From positions 21,775,813-21,839,812 of the forward strand of contig OZ038385.1 in NCBI GenBank assembly GCA_964036045.1: 64,000 bases of DNA, written 5' to 3'. The position numbers were made by a program, and so were the translations under genes. This document shows positions 9,901 through 21,754 of the stretch, in pieces. This stretch comes from Eutreptiella sp. 'Long Island Sound 2002' (taxonomy: Eukaryota > Euglenozoa > Euglenophyceae > Eutreptiales > Eutreptiaceae). Every line of letters starts with the position of its first letter. Position 1 is the stretch's first letter. The notes below the pieces were generated by a model. That model made no database searches. It was not told where the DNA came from and saw only the letters and a list, made by a program, of their open reading frames with translations.

Positions 9901-10809
9901 CTCCAGTAAAACCTGGCGAAAACTTTTTTTGAAAAATTTCTACTAGGTTCAGTTTACTAGGTTTACTAGGTTTTACTAGGCTGTTGTCTTCATCCTCTTT
10001 TCAACGATCTACCTTTACAGCTCAGCCATTGCTCGCAGTTGTCACGGCTTCACAGCCCAAACAGAAAATAAGATTTACTCCATCACACTCCAGGTTAGGG
10101 TTACTCCCCGGGGCGCATTTGAATGGCAAGGGAGGCCCAATCTACCATTCCGGATCACCTGTGTGATCTACCATGTGCAGGCATTTGGTCAAACCTAGTA
10201 CACGCTCTAGTAAGACCTAGTAAAATCTAGTAAGAGCACTCGACGCATTAGAATGTCCAGGGGTGGTGATTTTCTACCCGTCGAAATGGTCCCTGCCCTA
10301 CCCCTGTCCTGTTCGCTTCGAGCTGTTCCTCTTTTGCACTGCAGGGGGGTTCACTGCCCAGTTTTTCAAGTTGCCTGCTGTTTTGGCACCCGATTCCATT
10401 TTCCCAAGCAAATAGAGGGCAAACCGAAAAGGCAGGCGTTTTGCCCTCAAAGCAGTGATGATGTGCCGTAGTTATTATTGACGAGGGGTTTGCAGTGGTC
10501 TGTGCTGCTGGTCCTTGTGTGGTGCCAAGGGATGAGAAGTGGATGTTGGAGGGTATGCTCAGTTCACTGTTACACACTGCCATTGTCCACACATTCTTCT
10601 CTCTCCTTCGTACCTTCAGATTTCAGTCGCATTTGGATGTGGCCTCGTCTTGGGCCAAGTTGTGCCGTTGGCTCGAAAGTGGGGACGTGGTCGGGTGCAG
10701 TGTGCCAGAGGAGCAGACAATGGCAGGTTTTTTTTGATGCCACACCTTTGTTGCTTTCAGGCATATACAAGGGGAAGGACATTGAGTGCCAGATTATGGG
10801 AGCGTATTT
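3817..10809 (+). CDS. Calpain-like protein gene, six exons, partial
   Basis: Calpains (peptidase family C2) are cytosolic cysteine proteases with a papain-like core. Six exons can be joined with canonical GT-AG introns and matching phases at all five junctions, giving 218 codons without a stop. Family landmarks appear in the right order and spacing: FVDLSFPP and WRRPQEF, then FDRFMCALAILVE, then KWGVHRVKMCHNG, then WEDVVVDGFVP, then ELWPTVMHKAYAKVY and DCTG, then SSWAKLCRWLESGDVVGCS, then GAY. Where active calpains have Cys after the conserved Asp this protein has Arg, and the HAY motif reads GAY, so it is probably inactive as a protease. Calpain-like proteins with altered catalytic residues are known from kinetoplastids. 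The N-terminus and the end of the core (NPWG region) are not found. The gene may continue beyond the satellite or be truncated by it. Confidence 0.68.
5142..5291 (+). CDS. Calpain-like exon 2, active-site Cys region
   Basis: The exon reads EDLVPG, then FDRFMCALAILVE, then KWGVHRVKMCHNG. In active calpains the Q-G-x-L-G-D-C-W motif lies where this protein has V-P-G-P-S-R-F-D-R-F. The residue after the conserved Asp is Arg (codon CGA), so the nucleophile seems to be missing. The acceptor is gtgccag|AA, with an alternative at cacag|TG six bases upstream that keeps the frame. The donor AACG|GTATGT leaves one base, matching the next exon. Confidence 0.68.
5964..6043 (+). CDS. Calpain-like exon 3
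   Basis: An 80-nt exon encoding GLWEDVVVDGFVPCDP. This matches the calpain G-x-W-x-x-V-x-V-D-D-x-x-P segment between the active-site helix and the AYAK motif; the second Asp of the usual pair is Gly. The acceptor is aaaattttcag|GG and the donor is GCGAAG|GTTTGT. The split Gly codon (G from the previous exon plus GG) restores the N-G-L-W continuity expected of the family. Confidence 0.72.
7577..8136 (+). pseudogene. piggyBac-like transposase remnant, frameshifted
   Basis: The first frame (7577-8050) contains AVVDL and, 12 residues after the Asp, RKKWSKILDAF. This resembles the V-D and R-x-W region after the last catalytic Asp of piggyBac (DDE_Tnp_1_7) transposases. About 120 codons further on, in another frame (8037-8136), lies a Cys-rich finger with the spacing C-x2-C-x7-C-x2-C-x4-C-x2-H-x4-C-x4-C. 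Its core C-x2-C-x4-C-x2-H-x4-C matches the C-terminal zinc finger of piggyBac transposases. A frameshift near 8030 separates the two. The N-terminal two thirds and the first catalytic residues are not recognisable. The family call is moderate. Confidence 0.4.
8168..8280. repeat. Imperfect (CTG/GTT)n tract
   Basis: CTG, GTT and CTT triplets alternate, interrupted twice by a related block (gacacccgtcctggtgtg and aacacccatcgtggtgtg). It follows the Cys-rich finger and would encode Ala/Val runs in that frame. I regard it as microsatellite expansion inside the dead element. Confidence 0.75.
9454..9584 (+). CDS. Calpain-like exon 4, AYAK motif
   Basis: It encodes GGELWPTVMHKAYAKVYKGY and LADCTGFPC. 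Calpains have an E-x-W, then E-K-A-Y-A-K, then D-L-T-G motif in this order and spacing, making this the most diagnostic exon. The acceptor is gtgctcag|GG (phase 0) and the donor is GATTCG|GTTTGT, the same donor hexamer as exon 3. The two leftover bases CG join an A from the next exon to give Arg. Confidence 0.75.
9803..9892. repeat. CA/ACGC-rich microsatellite
   Basis: About 90 bp of CACACA, ACGCACGC and CGCGCG words within intron 4. It is a simple repeat. Confidence 0.9.
9905..10236. mobile_element. Small inverted-repeat element (MITE-like) with ACTAGG words
   Basis: The left part (9941-9980) holds tandem ACTAGGTTT units; the right part (10191-10235) holds the inverse, CCTAGTA units. The sequence around 9906-9945 (GTAAAAC, a T/A-rich run, then ACTAGG) resembles the right subterminal region of the transposon in intron 3 (about 8768-8826). 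I infer a short non-autonomous relative inside intron 4. Exact ends and a target duplication are not clear. Confidence 0.4.
10620..10726 (+). CDS. Calpain-like exon 5
   Basis: It encodes SSWAKLCRWLESGDVVGCSVP. This matches the calpain segment L-W-x-x-L-x-x-x-x-x-x-G-D-L-I-G-C-S that precedes the active-site His. The acceptor is taccttcag|A, supplying the third base of the split Arg codon; the donor is GGCAG|GTTTTT. Confidence 0.7.
10727..10760 (+). other. Possible 34-nt intron
   Basis: The stretch begins gtttttttt and ends ttgctttcag. Without removing it, the exon 5 frame stops two codons later. Removing it joins the split Gly codon and continues into exon 6. Thirty-four bases is unusually short for a spliceosomal intron, though very short ones are known in protists. 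Confidence 0.45.
10761..10809 (+). CDS. Calpain-like exon 6, active-site His region
   Basis: It encodes IYKGKDIECQIMGAY followed by a split codon. In active calpains this region reads G-L-x-x-G-H-A-Y-S; here the His position appears to be Gly (GAY), with several extra residues before it. The donor is TATTT|GTACGT. If this donor is not used the frame runs on to a TAG at 10856. The next exon (NPWG region) is not found before the satellite begins. Confidence 0.45.
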
Positions 10810-10994
10810 GTACGTGCGGCCGTGCGCACATGTCCAGCTCTTGCATGAGCCTCAATAGCGGACTGCAATTGATTTGGCTACTGAGCGGCAAATGTGTACA
10901 GGATAAGTTGCACGCACCTAGACCAGCTGTGCCCTCACGGTCTACAGGATGTGTGGGTCTCTCTGTGTGTGTATGTCTGTGATACTTATGGCAT

Positions 10995-11615
10995 CGCAAT
11001 AGAAGGGAAATTACACAATAGGTTCTGGATGACCATGCCCCCTGCAGATCTCATTGCATGCAAAGGCAACCAGACAGGCATGCATCACATGTTTCCTTTT
11101 TTAGCAAATTCACAATGCGCCGAGGCAAATGCTTCCATGTGTGTTGTAGTGAGCAGTGCAGCATGTATGACACAGAAGTGGGGTGGGTGCCATTTGTGGG
11201 AGACACGAATGCTGCTGAAGGCGGTATGTGCATGGGATGATATTCACATCTCGGTTTAGACTCTGATCGCCATTGTGATTACTGCTTGGATTCTGAGCAC
11301 GCACAATTGATATGTAGTTGTGGATTTTGTGCCTCAGAGAAATGCATGATTGCATGATAGGTTCTGGATGCAACACAGCCTGCATATGTGTTATTGCATG
11401 CAAAGGCAATGGACATTGTCAGGGGTGCAGAAGTAAATGTGTGATGTGTACCTGCCCAATGGGTTTGCACTCAATAAGGTTGGGAGGGTGCATGTCATCC
11501 CCATCCACTTCGGCAATGACGATTTAGTTTTTTTTTCTTTTGTATTTGAAAAAAAAAACCAGAAGGGCGAGCACCCTGCAAGTCTCATTGAATGCAAAGG
11601 CAACCAGATAGGCAG
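10995..11615. repeat. Degenerate left edge of the satellite
   Basis: Diverged, partly collapsed monomers. At about 11000-11100 the sequence passes from the first internal sub-repeat (TAGGTTCTGGATGA, then CCTGCAG) straight into sequence that normally follows the second sub-repeat, as if recombination between the two had removed about 190 bp. A nearly full monomer follows, then T8 and A8-9 runs at about 11530-11560 and another fused piece at 11570-11615. More decayed edge units are typical of satellite arrays. Confidence 0.75.
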
Positions 11616-14600
11616 TCAATAAGGTTGGCAGGGTGCGTGTCATCTGGATCCTGCTCTGCAATGACACGTTTGTTTATTTTGGTACTGTGAAATAAACCAG
11701 CATGAAAAGCACTGTACAGATTTTATTACATGCAAAGGCAACTGGACAGGCATGCATCACACATTACCTTGGCAACTTCACAATGTGCTGAAGCACGTGC
11801 TTCCATGTGTGTTGCAGTGAGCAGTGCAGCATGTATGACACAGAAGCGGGGTGGGTGCCATTGGAGGGAAACACCGATGCTGCTGAAGGCGGTATGTGCA
11901 TGGGATGATATTCACATCTCGGTTCAGACTCTGATCGCCATTGTGATTACTGCTTGGATTCTGAGCACGCACAGTTGCTTTATATAGTTGCAGATTGTGT
12001 GCGTGAGACAAATGCATGATTGCATGGTAGGTTCTGGATGAAACACAGCCTGCATATGTGTTATTGTGTGCAAAGGCAATGGACATTGTCAGGGGTGCAG
12101 AAGTAAATGTGTGATATGTGCCTGTACAATGGGTTTGCAGTCAATATGGGTGGCAGGGTGCGTGTCATCTGGATCCTGCTCTGCAATGACACGTTTGTTT
12201 GTTTTAGTACTGTGAAATAAACCAGCATGAAAAGCACTGTACAGATTTTATTACATGCAAAGGCAACTGGACAGGCATGCATCACACATTACCTTGGCAA
12301 CTTCACAATGTGCCAAACCAAATGCTTCCATGTGTGTTGCAGTGAGCAGTGCAGCATGTATGACACAGAAGCGGGGTGGGTGCCATTGGAGGGAAACACG
12401 AATGCTGCTGAAGGCGGTATGTGCATGGGATGATATTCACATCTCGGTTCAGACTCTGATCGCCATTGTGATTACTGCTTGGATTCTGAGCACGCACAGT
12501 TGCTTTATATAGTTGCAGATTGTGTGCGTGAGACAAATGCATGATTGCATGGTAGGTTCTGGATGAAACACAGCCTGCAGATGTGTTATTGTGTGCAAAG
12601 GCAATGGACATTGTCAGGGGTGCAGAAGTAAATGTGTGATATGTACCTGTACAATGGGTTTGCAGTCAATATGAGTGGCAGGGTGCGTGTCATCTGGATC
12701 CTGCTCTGCAATGACACGTTTGTTTATTTTGGTACTGTGAAATAAACCAGCATGAAAAGCACTGTAGAGATTTTATTACATGCAAAGGCAACTGGACAGG
12801 CATGCATCACACATTACCCTGGCAACTTCACAATGTGCTGAACCACGTGCTTCCATGTGTGTTGTAGTGAGCAGTGCAGCATGTATGACACAGAAGCGGG
12901 GTGGGTGCCATTGGTGGGAAACACCGATGCTGCTGAAGGCGGTATGTGCATGGGATGATATTCACATCTCGGTTCAGACTCTGATCGCCATTGTGATTAC
13001 TGCTTGGATTCTGAGCACGCACAGTTGATTTATATAGTTGCAGATTGTGTGTGTGAGACAAATGCATGATTGCATGGTAGGTTCTGGATGAAACACAGCC
13101 TGCAGATGTGTTATTGTGTGCAAAGGCAATGGACATTGTCAGGGGTGCAGAAGTAAATGTGTGATATGTACCTGCCCAATGGGTTTGCAGTCAATATGGG
13201 TGGCAGGGTGTGTGTCATGTGGATCCTGTTCTGTAATGACACGTCTGTTTGTTTTAGTACTGTGAAATAAACCGGCATGAAAAGCACTGTACAGATTTTA
13301 TTACATGCAAAGGCAACTGGACAGGCATGCATCACACATTACCTTGGCAGCTTCACAATGTGCTGAACCACGTGCTTCCATGTGTGTTGTAGTGAGCAGT
13401 GCAGCATGTATGACACAGAAGCGGGGTGGGTGCCATTGGAGGGAACCACGAATGCTGCTGAAGGCAGTACGTGCATGGGATGATATTCACATCTCGGTTC
13501 AGGCTCTGATCGCCATTGTGATTACTGCTTGGATTCTGAGCACGCACAGTTGCTTTATATAGTTGCAGATTGTGTGCGTGAGACAAAGGCATGATTGCAT
13601 GGTAGGTTCTGGATGAAACACAGCCTGCAGATGTGTTATTGTGTGCAAAGGCAATGGACATTGTCAGGGGTGCAGAAGTAAATGTGTGATGTGTACCTGT
13701 ACAATGGGTTTGCAGTCAATATGGGTGGCAGGGTGCGTGTCATCTGGATCGTGCTCTGCAATGACACGTTTGTTTGTTTTAGTACTGTGAAATAAACCAG
13801 CATGAAAAGCACTGTACAGATTTTATTACATGCAAAGGCAACTGGACAGGCATGCATCACACATTACCTTGGCAACTTCACAATGTGCTGAACCCCGTGT
13901 CTCCATGTGTGTTGTAGTGAGCAGTGCAGCATGTATGACACAGAAGCGGGGTGGGTGCCATTGGAGGGAAACACGAATGCTGCTGAAGGCGGTATGTGCA
14001 TGGGATGATATTCACATCTCGGTTCAGACTCTGATCGCCATTGTGATTACTGCTTGGATTCTGAGCACGCACAGTTGATTTATATAGTTGCAGATTGTGT
14101 GCGTGAGACAAATGCATGATTGCATGGTAGGTTCTGGATGAAACACAGCCTGCATATGTGTTATTGTGTGCAAAGGCATTGCACACGGTCAGGGGTGCAG
14201 CGGTAAAGTTTCGCGATGTCTACCTGCCCAATGGGTTTGCAGTCAATATGGGTGGCAGGGTGCGTGTCATCTGGATCGTGCTCTGCAATGACACGTTTGT
14301 TTGTTTTGGTACTGTGAAATAAACCAGCATGAAAAGCACTGTACAGATTTTATTACATGCAAAGGCAACTGGACAGGCATGCATCACACATTACCCTGGC
14401 AACTTCACAATGAATCGAACCACGTGCTTCCATGTGTGTTGCAGGGAGCAGTGCAGCATGTATGACACAGAAGCGGGGTGGGTGCCATTGGTGGGAGACA
14501 CGAATGCTGCTGAAGGCGGTATGTGCATAGGATGATATTCACATCTCGGTTCAGACTCTGATCGCCATTGTGATTACTGCTTGGATTCTGAGCACGCACA

Positions 14601-16897
14601 GTTGATTTATATAGTTGCAGATGATGTGTGTGAGACAAATGCATGATTGCATGGTAGGTTCTGGATGAAACACAGCCTGCAGATGTGTTATTGTGTGCAA
14701 AGGCAATGGACATTGTCAGGGGTGCGGAAGTAGAGGTGTGATATGTACCTGTACAAGGGGTTTGCAGTCAATAAGTTCGGCAGTGGATCCTGTTCTGTAA
14801 TGACACGTTCGTTTGTTTTAGTACTGTGAAATAAACCAGCATGAAAAGCACTGTACAGATTTTATTACATGCAAAGGCAACTGGACAGGCATGCATCACA
14901 CATTACCTTGGCAACTTCACAATGTGCCAAACCAAATGCTTCCATGTGTGTTGTAGTGAGCAGTGCAGCATGTATGACACAGAAGCGGGGTGGGTGCCAT
15001 TGGAGGGAAACACGAATGCTGCTGAAGGCGGTATGTGCATGGGATGATATTCACATCTCGGTTCAGACTCTGATCGCCATTGTGATTACTGCTTGGATTC
15101 TGAACATGCACAGTTGCTTTATATAGTTGCAGATTGTGTGCGTGAGACAAATGCATGATTGCATGGTAGGTTCTGGATGAAACACAGCCTGCAGATGTGT
15201 TATTGCATGCAAAGGCAATGGACATTGTCAGGGGTGCAGAAGTAAATGTGTGATGTGTGCCTGCCCAATGGGTTTGCAGTCAATATGGGTGGCAGGGTGC
15301 GTGTCATGTGGATCCTGTTCTGTAATGACACGTTTCTTTGTTTTAGTACTGTGAAATAAACCCGCATGAAAAGCACTGTACAGATTTTATTACATGCAAA
15401 GGCAACTGGACAGGCATGCATCACACATTACCTTGGCAGCTTCACAATGTGCTGAACCACGTGCTTCCATGTGTGTTGTAGTGAGCAGAGCAGCATGTAT
15501 GACACAGAAGCGGGGTGGGTGCCATTGGAGGGAACCACGAATGCTGCTGAAGGCGGTACGTGCATGGGATGATATTCACATCTCGGTTCAGACTCTGATC
15601 GCCATTGTGATTACTGCTTGGATTCCGAGCACGCACAGTTGCTTTATATAGTTGCAGATTGTGTGCGTGAGACAAATGCATGATTGCATGGTAGGTTCTG
15701 GATGAAACACAGCCTGCAGATGTGTTATTGTGTGCAAAGGCAATGGACATTGTCAGGGGTGCAGAAGTAAATGTGTGATGTGTGCCTGCCCAATGGGTTT
15801 GCAGTCAATATGGGTGGCAGGGTGCGTGTCATCTGGATCGTGCTCTGTAATGACACGTCTGTTTGTTTTAGTACTGTGAAATAAACCGGCATGAAAAGCA
15901 CTGTGGAGATTTTATTACATGCAAAGGCAACTGGACAGGCATGCATCACACGTTACCCTGGCAACTTCACAATGTGCTGAACCACGTGCTTCCATGTGTG
16001 TTGTAGTGAGCAGTGCAGCATGTATGACACAGAAGCGGGGTGGGTGCCATTGGAGGGAAACACCAATGCTGCTGAAGGCGGTATGTGCATGGGATGATAT
16101 TCACATCTCGGTTCAGACTCTGATCGCCATTGTGATTACTGCTTGGATTCTGAGCACGCACAGTTGCTTTATATAGTTGCAGATTGTGTGCGTGAGACAA
16201 ATGCATGATTGCATGGTAGGTTCTGGATGAAACACAGCCTGCAGATGTGTTATTGTGTGCAAAGGCAATGGACATTGTCAGGGGTGCAGAAGTAAATGTG
16301 TGATGTGTACCTGTACAATGGGTTTGCAGTCAATATGGGTGGCAGGGTGTGTGTCATGTGGATCCTGTTCTGTAATGACACGTTTGTTTGTTTGGGTACT
16401 GTGAAATAAACCAGCATGAAAAGCACTGTACAGATTTTATTACATGCAAAGGCAACTGGACAGGCATGCATCACACATTACCTTGGCAGCTTCACAATGT
16501 GCTGAACCACGTGCTTCCATGTGTGTTGCAGTGAGCAGTGCAGCATGTATGACACAGAAGCGGGGTGGGTGCCATTGGAGGGAGACACGAATGCTGCTGA
16601 AGGCAGTATGTGCATGGGATGATATTCACATCTCGGTTCAGACTCTGATCGCCATTGTGATTACTGCTTGGATTCTGAGCACGCACAGTTGCTTTATATA
16701 GTTGCAGATTGTGTGCGTGAGACAAATGCATGATTGCATGGTAGGTTCTGGATGAAACACAGCCTGCAGATGTGTTATTGTGTGCAAAGGCAATGGACAT
16801 TGTCAGGGGTGCAGAAGTAAATGTGTGATATGTGCCTGCCCAATGGGTTTGCAGTCAATGTGGGTGGCAGGGTGCGTGTCATCTGGATCCTGCTCTG

Positions 16898-17042
16898 GAA
16901 GCACGTGGTTCAGCACATTCTGAGGCTGCCAAGGTAATGTGTGATGCATGCCCGTCCAGTTGCCTTTGCATGCAATAAAATCTGTACAGTGTCTTTCATG
17001 CTGGTTCATTTCACAGTACTAAAACAAACAGACGTGTCATTA
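16898..17042 (-). repeat. 145-bp micro-inversion inside a monomer (copy 1)
   Basis: Between the invariant words gctctg and catgtgtgttg, the 145 bp normally running taatgacacg...gtgcttc is present as its reverse complement, with no change in monomer length. About six private substitutions distinguish it from upright copies and are shared by all four inverted copies. Confidence 0.93.
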
Positions 17043-18997
17043 CATGTGTGTTGTAGTGAGCAGTGCAGCATGTATGACACAGAAGCAGGGTGGGTGCCAT
17101 TGGAGGGAAACACCAATGCTGCTGAAGGCGGTATGTGCATGGGATGATATTCACATCTCGGTTCAGACTCTGATCGCCATTGTGATTACTGCTTGGATTC
17201 TGAGCACGCACAGTTGCTTTATATAGTTGCAGATTGTGTGCGTGAGACAAATGCATGATTGCATGGTAGGTTCTGGATGAAACACAGCCTGCAGATGTGT
17301 TATTGTGTGCAAAGGCAATGGACATTGTCAGGGGTGCAGAAGTAAAGGTGTGATGTGTGCCTGCCCAATGGGTTTGCAGTCAATATGGGTGGCAGGGTGC
17401 GTGTCATCTGGATCCTGTTCTGTAATGACACGTTTGTTTGTTTTAGTACTGTGAAATAAACCAGCATGAAAAGCACTGTACAGATTTTATTACATGCAAA
17501 GGCAACTGGACAGGCATGCATCACACATTACCTTGGCAGCTTCACAATGTGCTGAACCACGTGCTTCCATGTGTGTTGCAGTGAGCAGAGCAGCATGTAT
17601 GACACAGAAGCGGGGTGGGTGCCATTGGAGGGAACCACGAATGCTGCTGAAGGCGGTACGTGCATGGGATGATATTCACATCTCGGTTCAGACTCTGATC
17701 GCCATTGTGATTACTGCTGGGATTCTGAGCACGCACAGTTGCTTTATATAGTTGCAGATTGTGTGCGTGAGACAAATGCATGATTGCATGGTAGGTTCTG
17801 GATGAAACACAGCCTGCAGATGTGTTATTGTGTGCAAAGGCAATGGACATTGTCAGGGGTGCAGAAGTAAATGTGTGATGTGTGCCTGCCCAATGGGTTT
17901 GCAGTCAATATGGGTGGCAGGGTGCGTGTCATCTGGATCGTGCTCTGTAATGACACGTCTGTTTGTTTTAGTACTGTGAAATAAACCAGCATGAAAAGCA
18001 CTGTGGAGATTTTATTACATGCAAAGGCAACTGGACAGGCATGCATCACACGTTACCCTGGCAACTTCACAATGTGCTGAACCACGTGCTTCCATGTGTG
18101 TTGTAGTGAGCAGTGCAGCATGTATGACACAGAAGCGGGGTGGGTGCCATTGGAGGGAAACACCAATGCTGCTGAAGGCGGTATGTGCATGGGATGATAT
18201 TCACATCTCGGTTCAGACTCTGATCGCCATTGTGATTACTGCTTGGATTCTGAGCACGCACAGTTGCTTTATATAGTTGCAGATTGTGTGCGTGAGACAA
18301 ATGCATGATTGCATGGTAGGTTCTGGATGAAACACAGCCTGCAGATGTGTTATTGTGTGCAAAGGCAATGGACATTGTCAGGGGTGCAGAAGTAAATGTG
18401 TGATGTGTACCTGTACAATGGGTTTGCAGTCAATATGGGTGGCAGGGTGTGTGTCATGTGGATCCTGTTCTGTAATGACACGTTTGTTTGTTTGGGTACT
18501 GTGAAATAAACCAGCATGAAAAGCACTGTACAGATTTTATTACATGCAAAGGCAACTGGACAGGCATGCATCACACATTACCTTGGCAGCTTCACAATGT
18601 GCTGAACCACGTGCTTCCATGTGTGTTGCAGTGAGCAGTGCAGCATGTATGACACAGAAGCGGGGTGGGTGCCATTGGAGGGAGACACGAATGCTGCTGA
18701 AGGCAGTATGTGCATGGGATGATATTCACATCTCGGTTCAGACTCTGATCGCCATTGTGATTACTGCTTGGATTCTGAGCACGCACAGTTGCTTTATATA
18801 GTTGCAGATTGTGTGCGTGAGACAAATGCATGATTGCATGGTAGGTTCTGGATGAAACACAGCCTGCAGATGTGTTATTGTGTGCAAAGGCAATGGACAT
18901 TGTCAGGGGTGCAGAAGTAAATGTGTGATATGTGCCTGCCCAATGGGTTTGCAGTCAATGTGGGTGGCAGGGTGCGTGTCATCTGGATCCTGCTCTG

Positions 18998-19142
18998 GAA
19001 GCACGTGGTTCAGCACATTCTGAGGCTGCCAAGGTAATGTGTGATGCATGCCCGTCCAGTTGCCTTTGCATGCAATAAAATCTGTACAGTGTCTTTCATG
19101 CTGGTTCATTTCACAGTACTAAAACAAACAGACGTGTCATTA
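18998..19142 (-). repeat. Micro-inversion copy 2
   Basis: Same inverted 145 bp with the same private substitutions, exactly 2,100 bp after copy 1. Confidence 0.93.
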
Positions 19143-21609
19143 CATGTGTGTTGTAGTGAGCAGTGCAGCATGTATGACACAGAAGCAGGGTGGGTGCCAT
19201 TGGAGGGAAACACCAATGCTGCTGAAGGCGGTATGTGCATGGGATGATATTCACATCTCGGTTCAGACTCTGATCGCCATTGTGATTACTGCTTGGATTC
19301 TGAGCACGCACAGTTGCTTTATATAGTTGCAGATTGTGTGCGTGAGACAAATGCATGATTGCATGGTAGGTTCTGGATGAAACACAGCCTGCAGATGTGT
19401 TATTGTGTGCAAAGGCAATGGACATTGTCAGGGGTGCAGAAGTAAAGGTGTGATGTGTGCCTGCCCAATGGGTTTGCAGTCAATATGGGTGGCAGGGTGC
19501 GTGTCATCTGGATCCTGTTCTGTAATGACACGTTTGTTTGTTTTAGTACTGTGAAATAAACCAGCATGAAAAGCACTGTACAGATTTTATTACATGCAAA
19601 GGCAACTGGACAGGCATGCATCACACATTACCTTGGCAGCTTCACAATGTGCTGAACCACGTGCTTCCATGTGTGTTGCAGTGAGCAGAGCAGCATGTAT
19701 GACACAGAAGCGGGGTGGGTGCCATTGGAGGGAACCACGAATGCTGCTGAAGGCGGTACGTGCATGGGATGATATTCACATCTCGGTTCAGACTCTGATC
19801 GCCATTGTGATTACTGCTGGGATTCTGAGCACGCACAGTTGCTTTATATAGTTGCAGATTGTGTGCGTGAGACAAATGCATGATTGCATGGTAGGTTCTG
19901 GATGAAACACAGCCTGCAGATGTGTTATTGTGTGCAAAGGCAATGGACATTGTCAGGGGTGCAGAAGTAAATGTGTGATGTGTGCCTGCCCAATGGGTTT
20001 GCAGTCAATATGGGTGGCAGGGTGCGTGTCATCTGGATCGTGCTCTGTAATGACACGTCTGTTTGTTTTAGTACTGTGAAATAAACCAGCATGAAAAGCA
20101 CTGTGGAGATTTTATTACATGCAAAGGCAACTGGACAGGCATGCATCACACGTTACCCTGGCAACTTCACAATGTGCTGAACCACGTGCTTCCATGTGTG
20201 TTGTAGTGAGCAGTGCAGCATGTATGACACAGAAGCGGGGTGGGTGCCATTGGAGGGAAACACGAATGCTGCTGAAGGCGGTATGTGCATGGGATGATAT
20301 TCACATCTCGGTTCAGACTCTGATCGCCATTGTGATTACTGCTTGGATTCTGAGCACGCACAGTTGCTTTATATAGTTGCAGATTGTGTGCGTGAGACAA
20401 ATGCATGATTGCATGGTAGGTTCTGGATGAAACACAGCCTGCAGATGTGTTATTGTGTGCAAAGGCAATGGACATTGTCAGGGGTGCAGAAGTAAATGTG
20501 TGATGTGTCCCTGTACAATGGGTTTGCAGTCAATAAGTTCGGCAGTGGATCCTGCTCTGTAATGACACGTTTGTTTATTTTAGTACTGTGAAATAAACCA
20601 GCATGAAAAGCACTGTACAGATTTTATTACATGCAAAGGCAACTGGACAGGCATGCATCACACATTCCCTTGGCAACTTCACAATGTGCCAAACCAAATG
20701 CTTCCATGTGTGTTGTAGTGAGCAGTGCAGCATGTATGACACAGAAGCGGGGTGGGTGCCATTGGAGGGAAACACGAATGCTGCTGAAGGCGGTATGTGC
20801 ATGGGATGATATTCACATCTCGGTTCAGACTCTGATCGCCATTGTGATTACTGCTTGGATTCTGAGCACGCACAGTTGCTTTATATAGTTGCAGATTGTG
20901 TGCGTGAGACAAATGCATGATTGCATGGTAGGTTCTGGATGAAACACAGCCTGCAGATGTGTTATTGTGTGCAAAGGCAATGGACATTGTCAGGGGTGCA
21001 GAAGTAAATGTGTGATGTGTACCTGTACAATGGGTTTGCAGTCAATATGGGTGGCAGGGTGTGTGTCATGTGGATCCTGTTCTGTAATGACACGTTTGTT
21101 TGTTTGGGTACTGTGAAATAAACCAGCATGAAAAGCACTGTACAGATTTTATTACATGCAAAGGCAACTGGACAGGCATGCATCACACATTACCTTGGCA
21201 GCTTCACAATGTGCTGAACCACGTGCTTCCATGTGTGTTGCAGTGAGCAGTGCAGCATGTATGACACAGAAGCGGGGTGGGTGCCATTGGTGGGAGACAC
21301 GAATGCTGCTGAAGGCAGTATGTGCATGGGATGATATTCACATCTCGGTTCAGACTCTGATCGCCATTGTGATTACTGCTTGGATTCTGAGCACGCACAG
21401 TTGCTTTATATAGTTGCAGATTGTGTGCGTGAGACAAATGCATGATTGCATGGTAGGTTCTGGATGAAACACAGCCTGCAGATGTGTTATTGTGTGCAAA
21501 GGCAATGGACATTGTCAGGGGTGCAGAAGTAAATGTGTGATATGTGCCTGCCCAATGGGTTTGCAGTCAATGTGGGTGGCAGGGTGCGTGTCATCTGGAT
21601 CCTGCTCTG

Positions 21610-21754
21610 GAAGCACGTGGTTCAGCACATTCTGAGGCTGCCAAGGTAATGTGTGATGCATGCCCGTCCAGTTGCCTTTGCATGCAATAAAATCTGTACA
21701 GTGTCTTTCATGCTGGTTCATTTCACAGTACTAAAACAAACAGACGTGTCATTA
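21610..21754 (-). repeat. Micro-inversion copy 3
   Basis: Same inverted segment, 2,612 bp after copy 2. The extra length is one additional monomer carrying the 13-bp deletion. Confidence 0.93.

Larger units (their letters stand above)
15920..20120. repeat. Higher-order repeat, 2,100 bp (4-mer), two copies
   Basis: Sequence recurs with a 2,100-bp shift with almost no differences, including diagnostic variants such as the micro-inverted monomer and the ttactgctggg variant. Related units continue to about 24300 with spacings of 2,612 and 2,087 bp, which equal five and four monomers less one 13-bp deletion. Confidence 0.85.
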
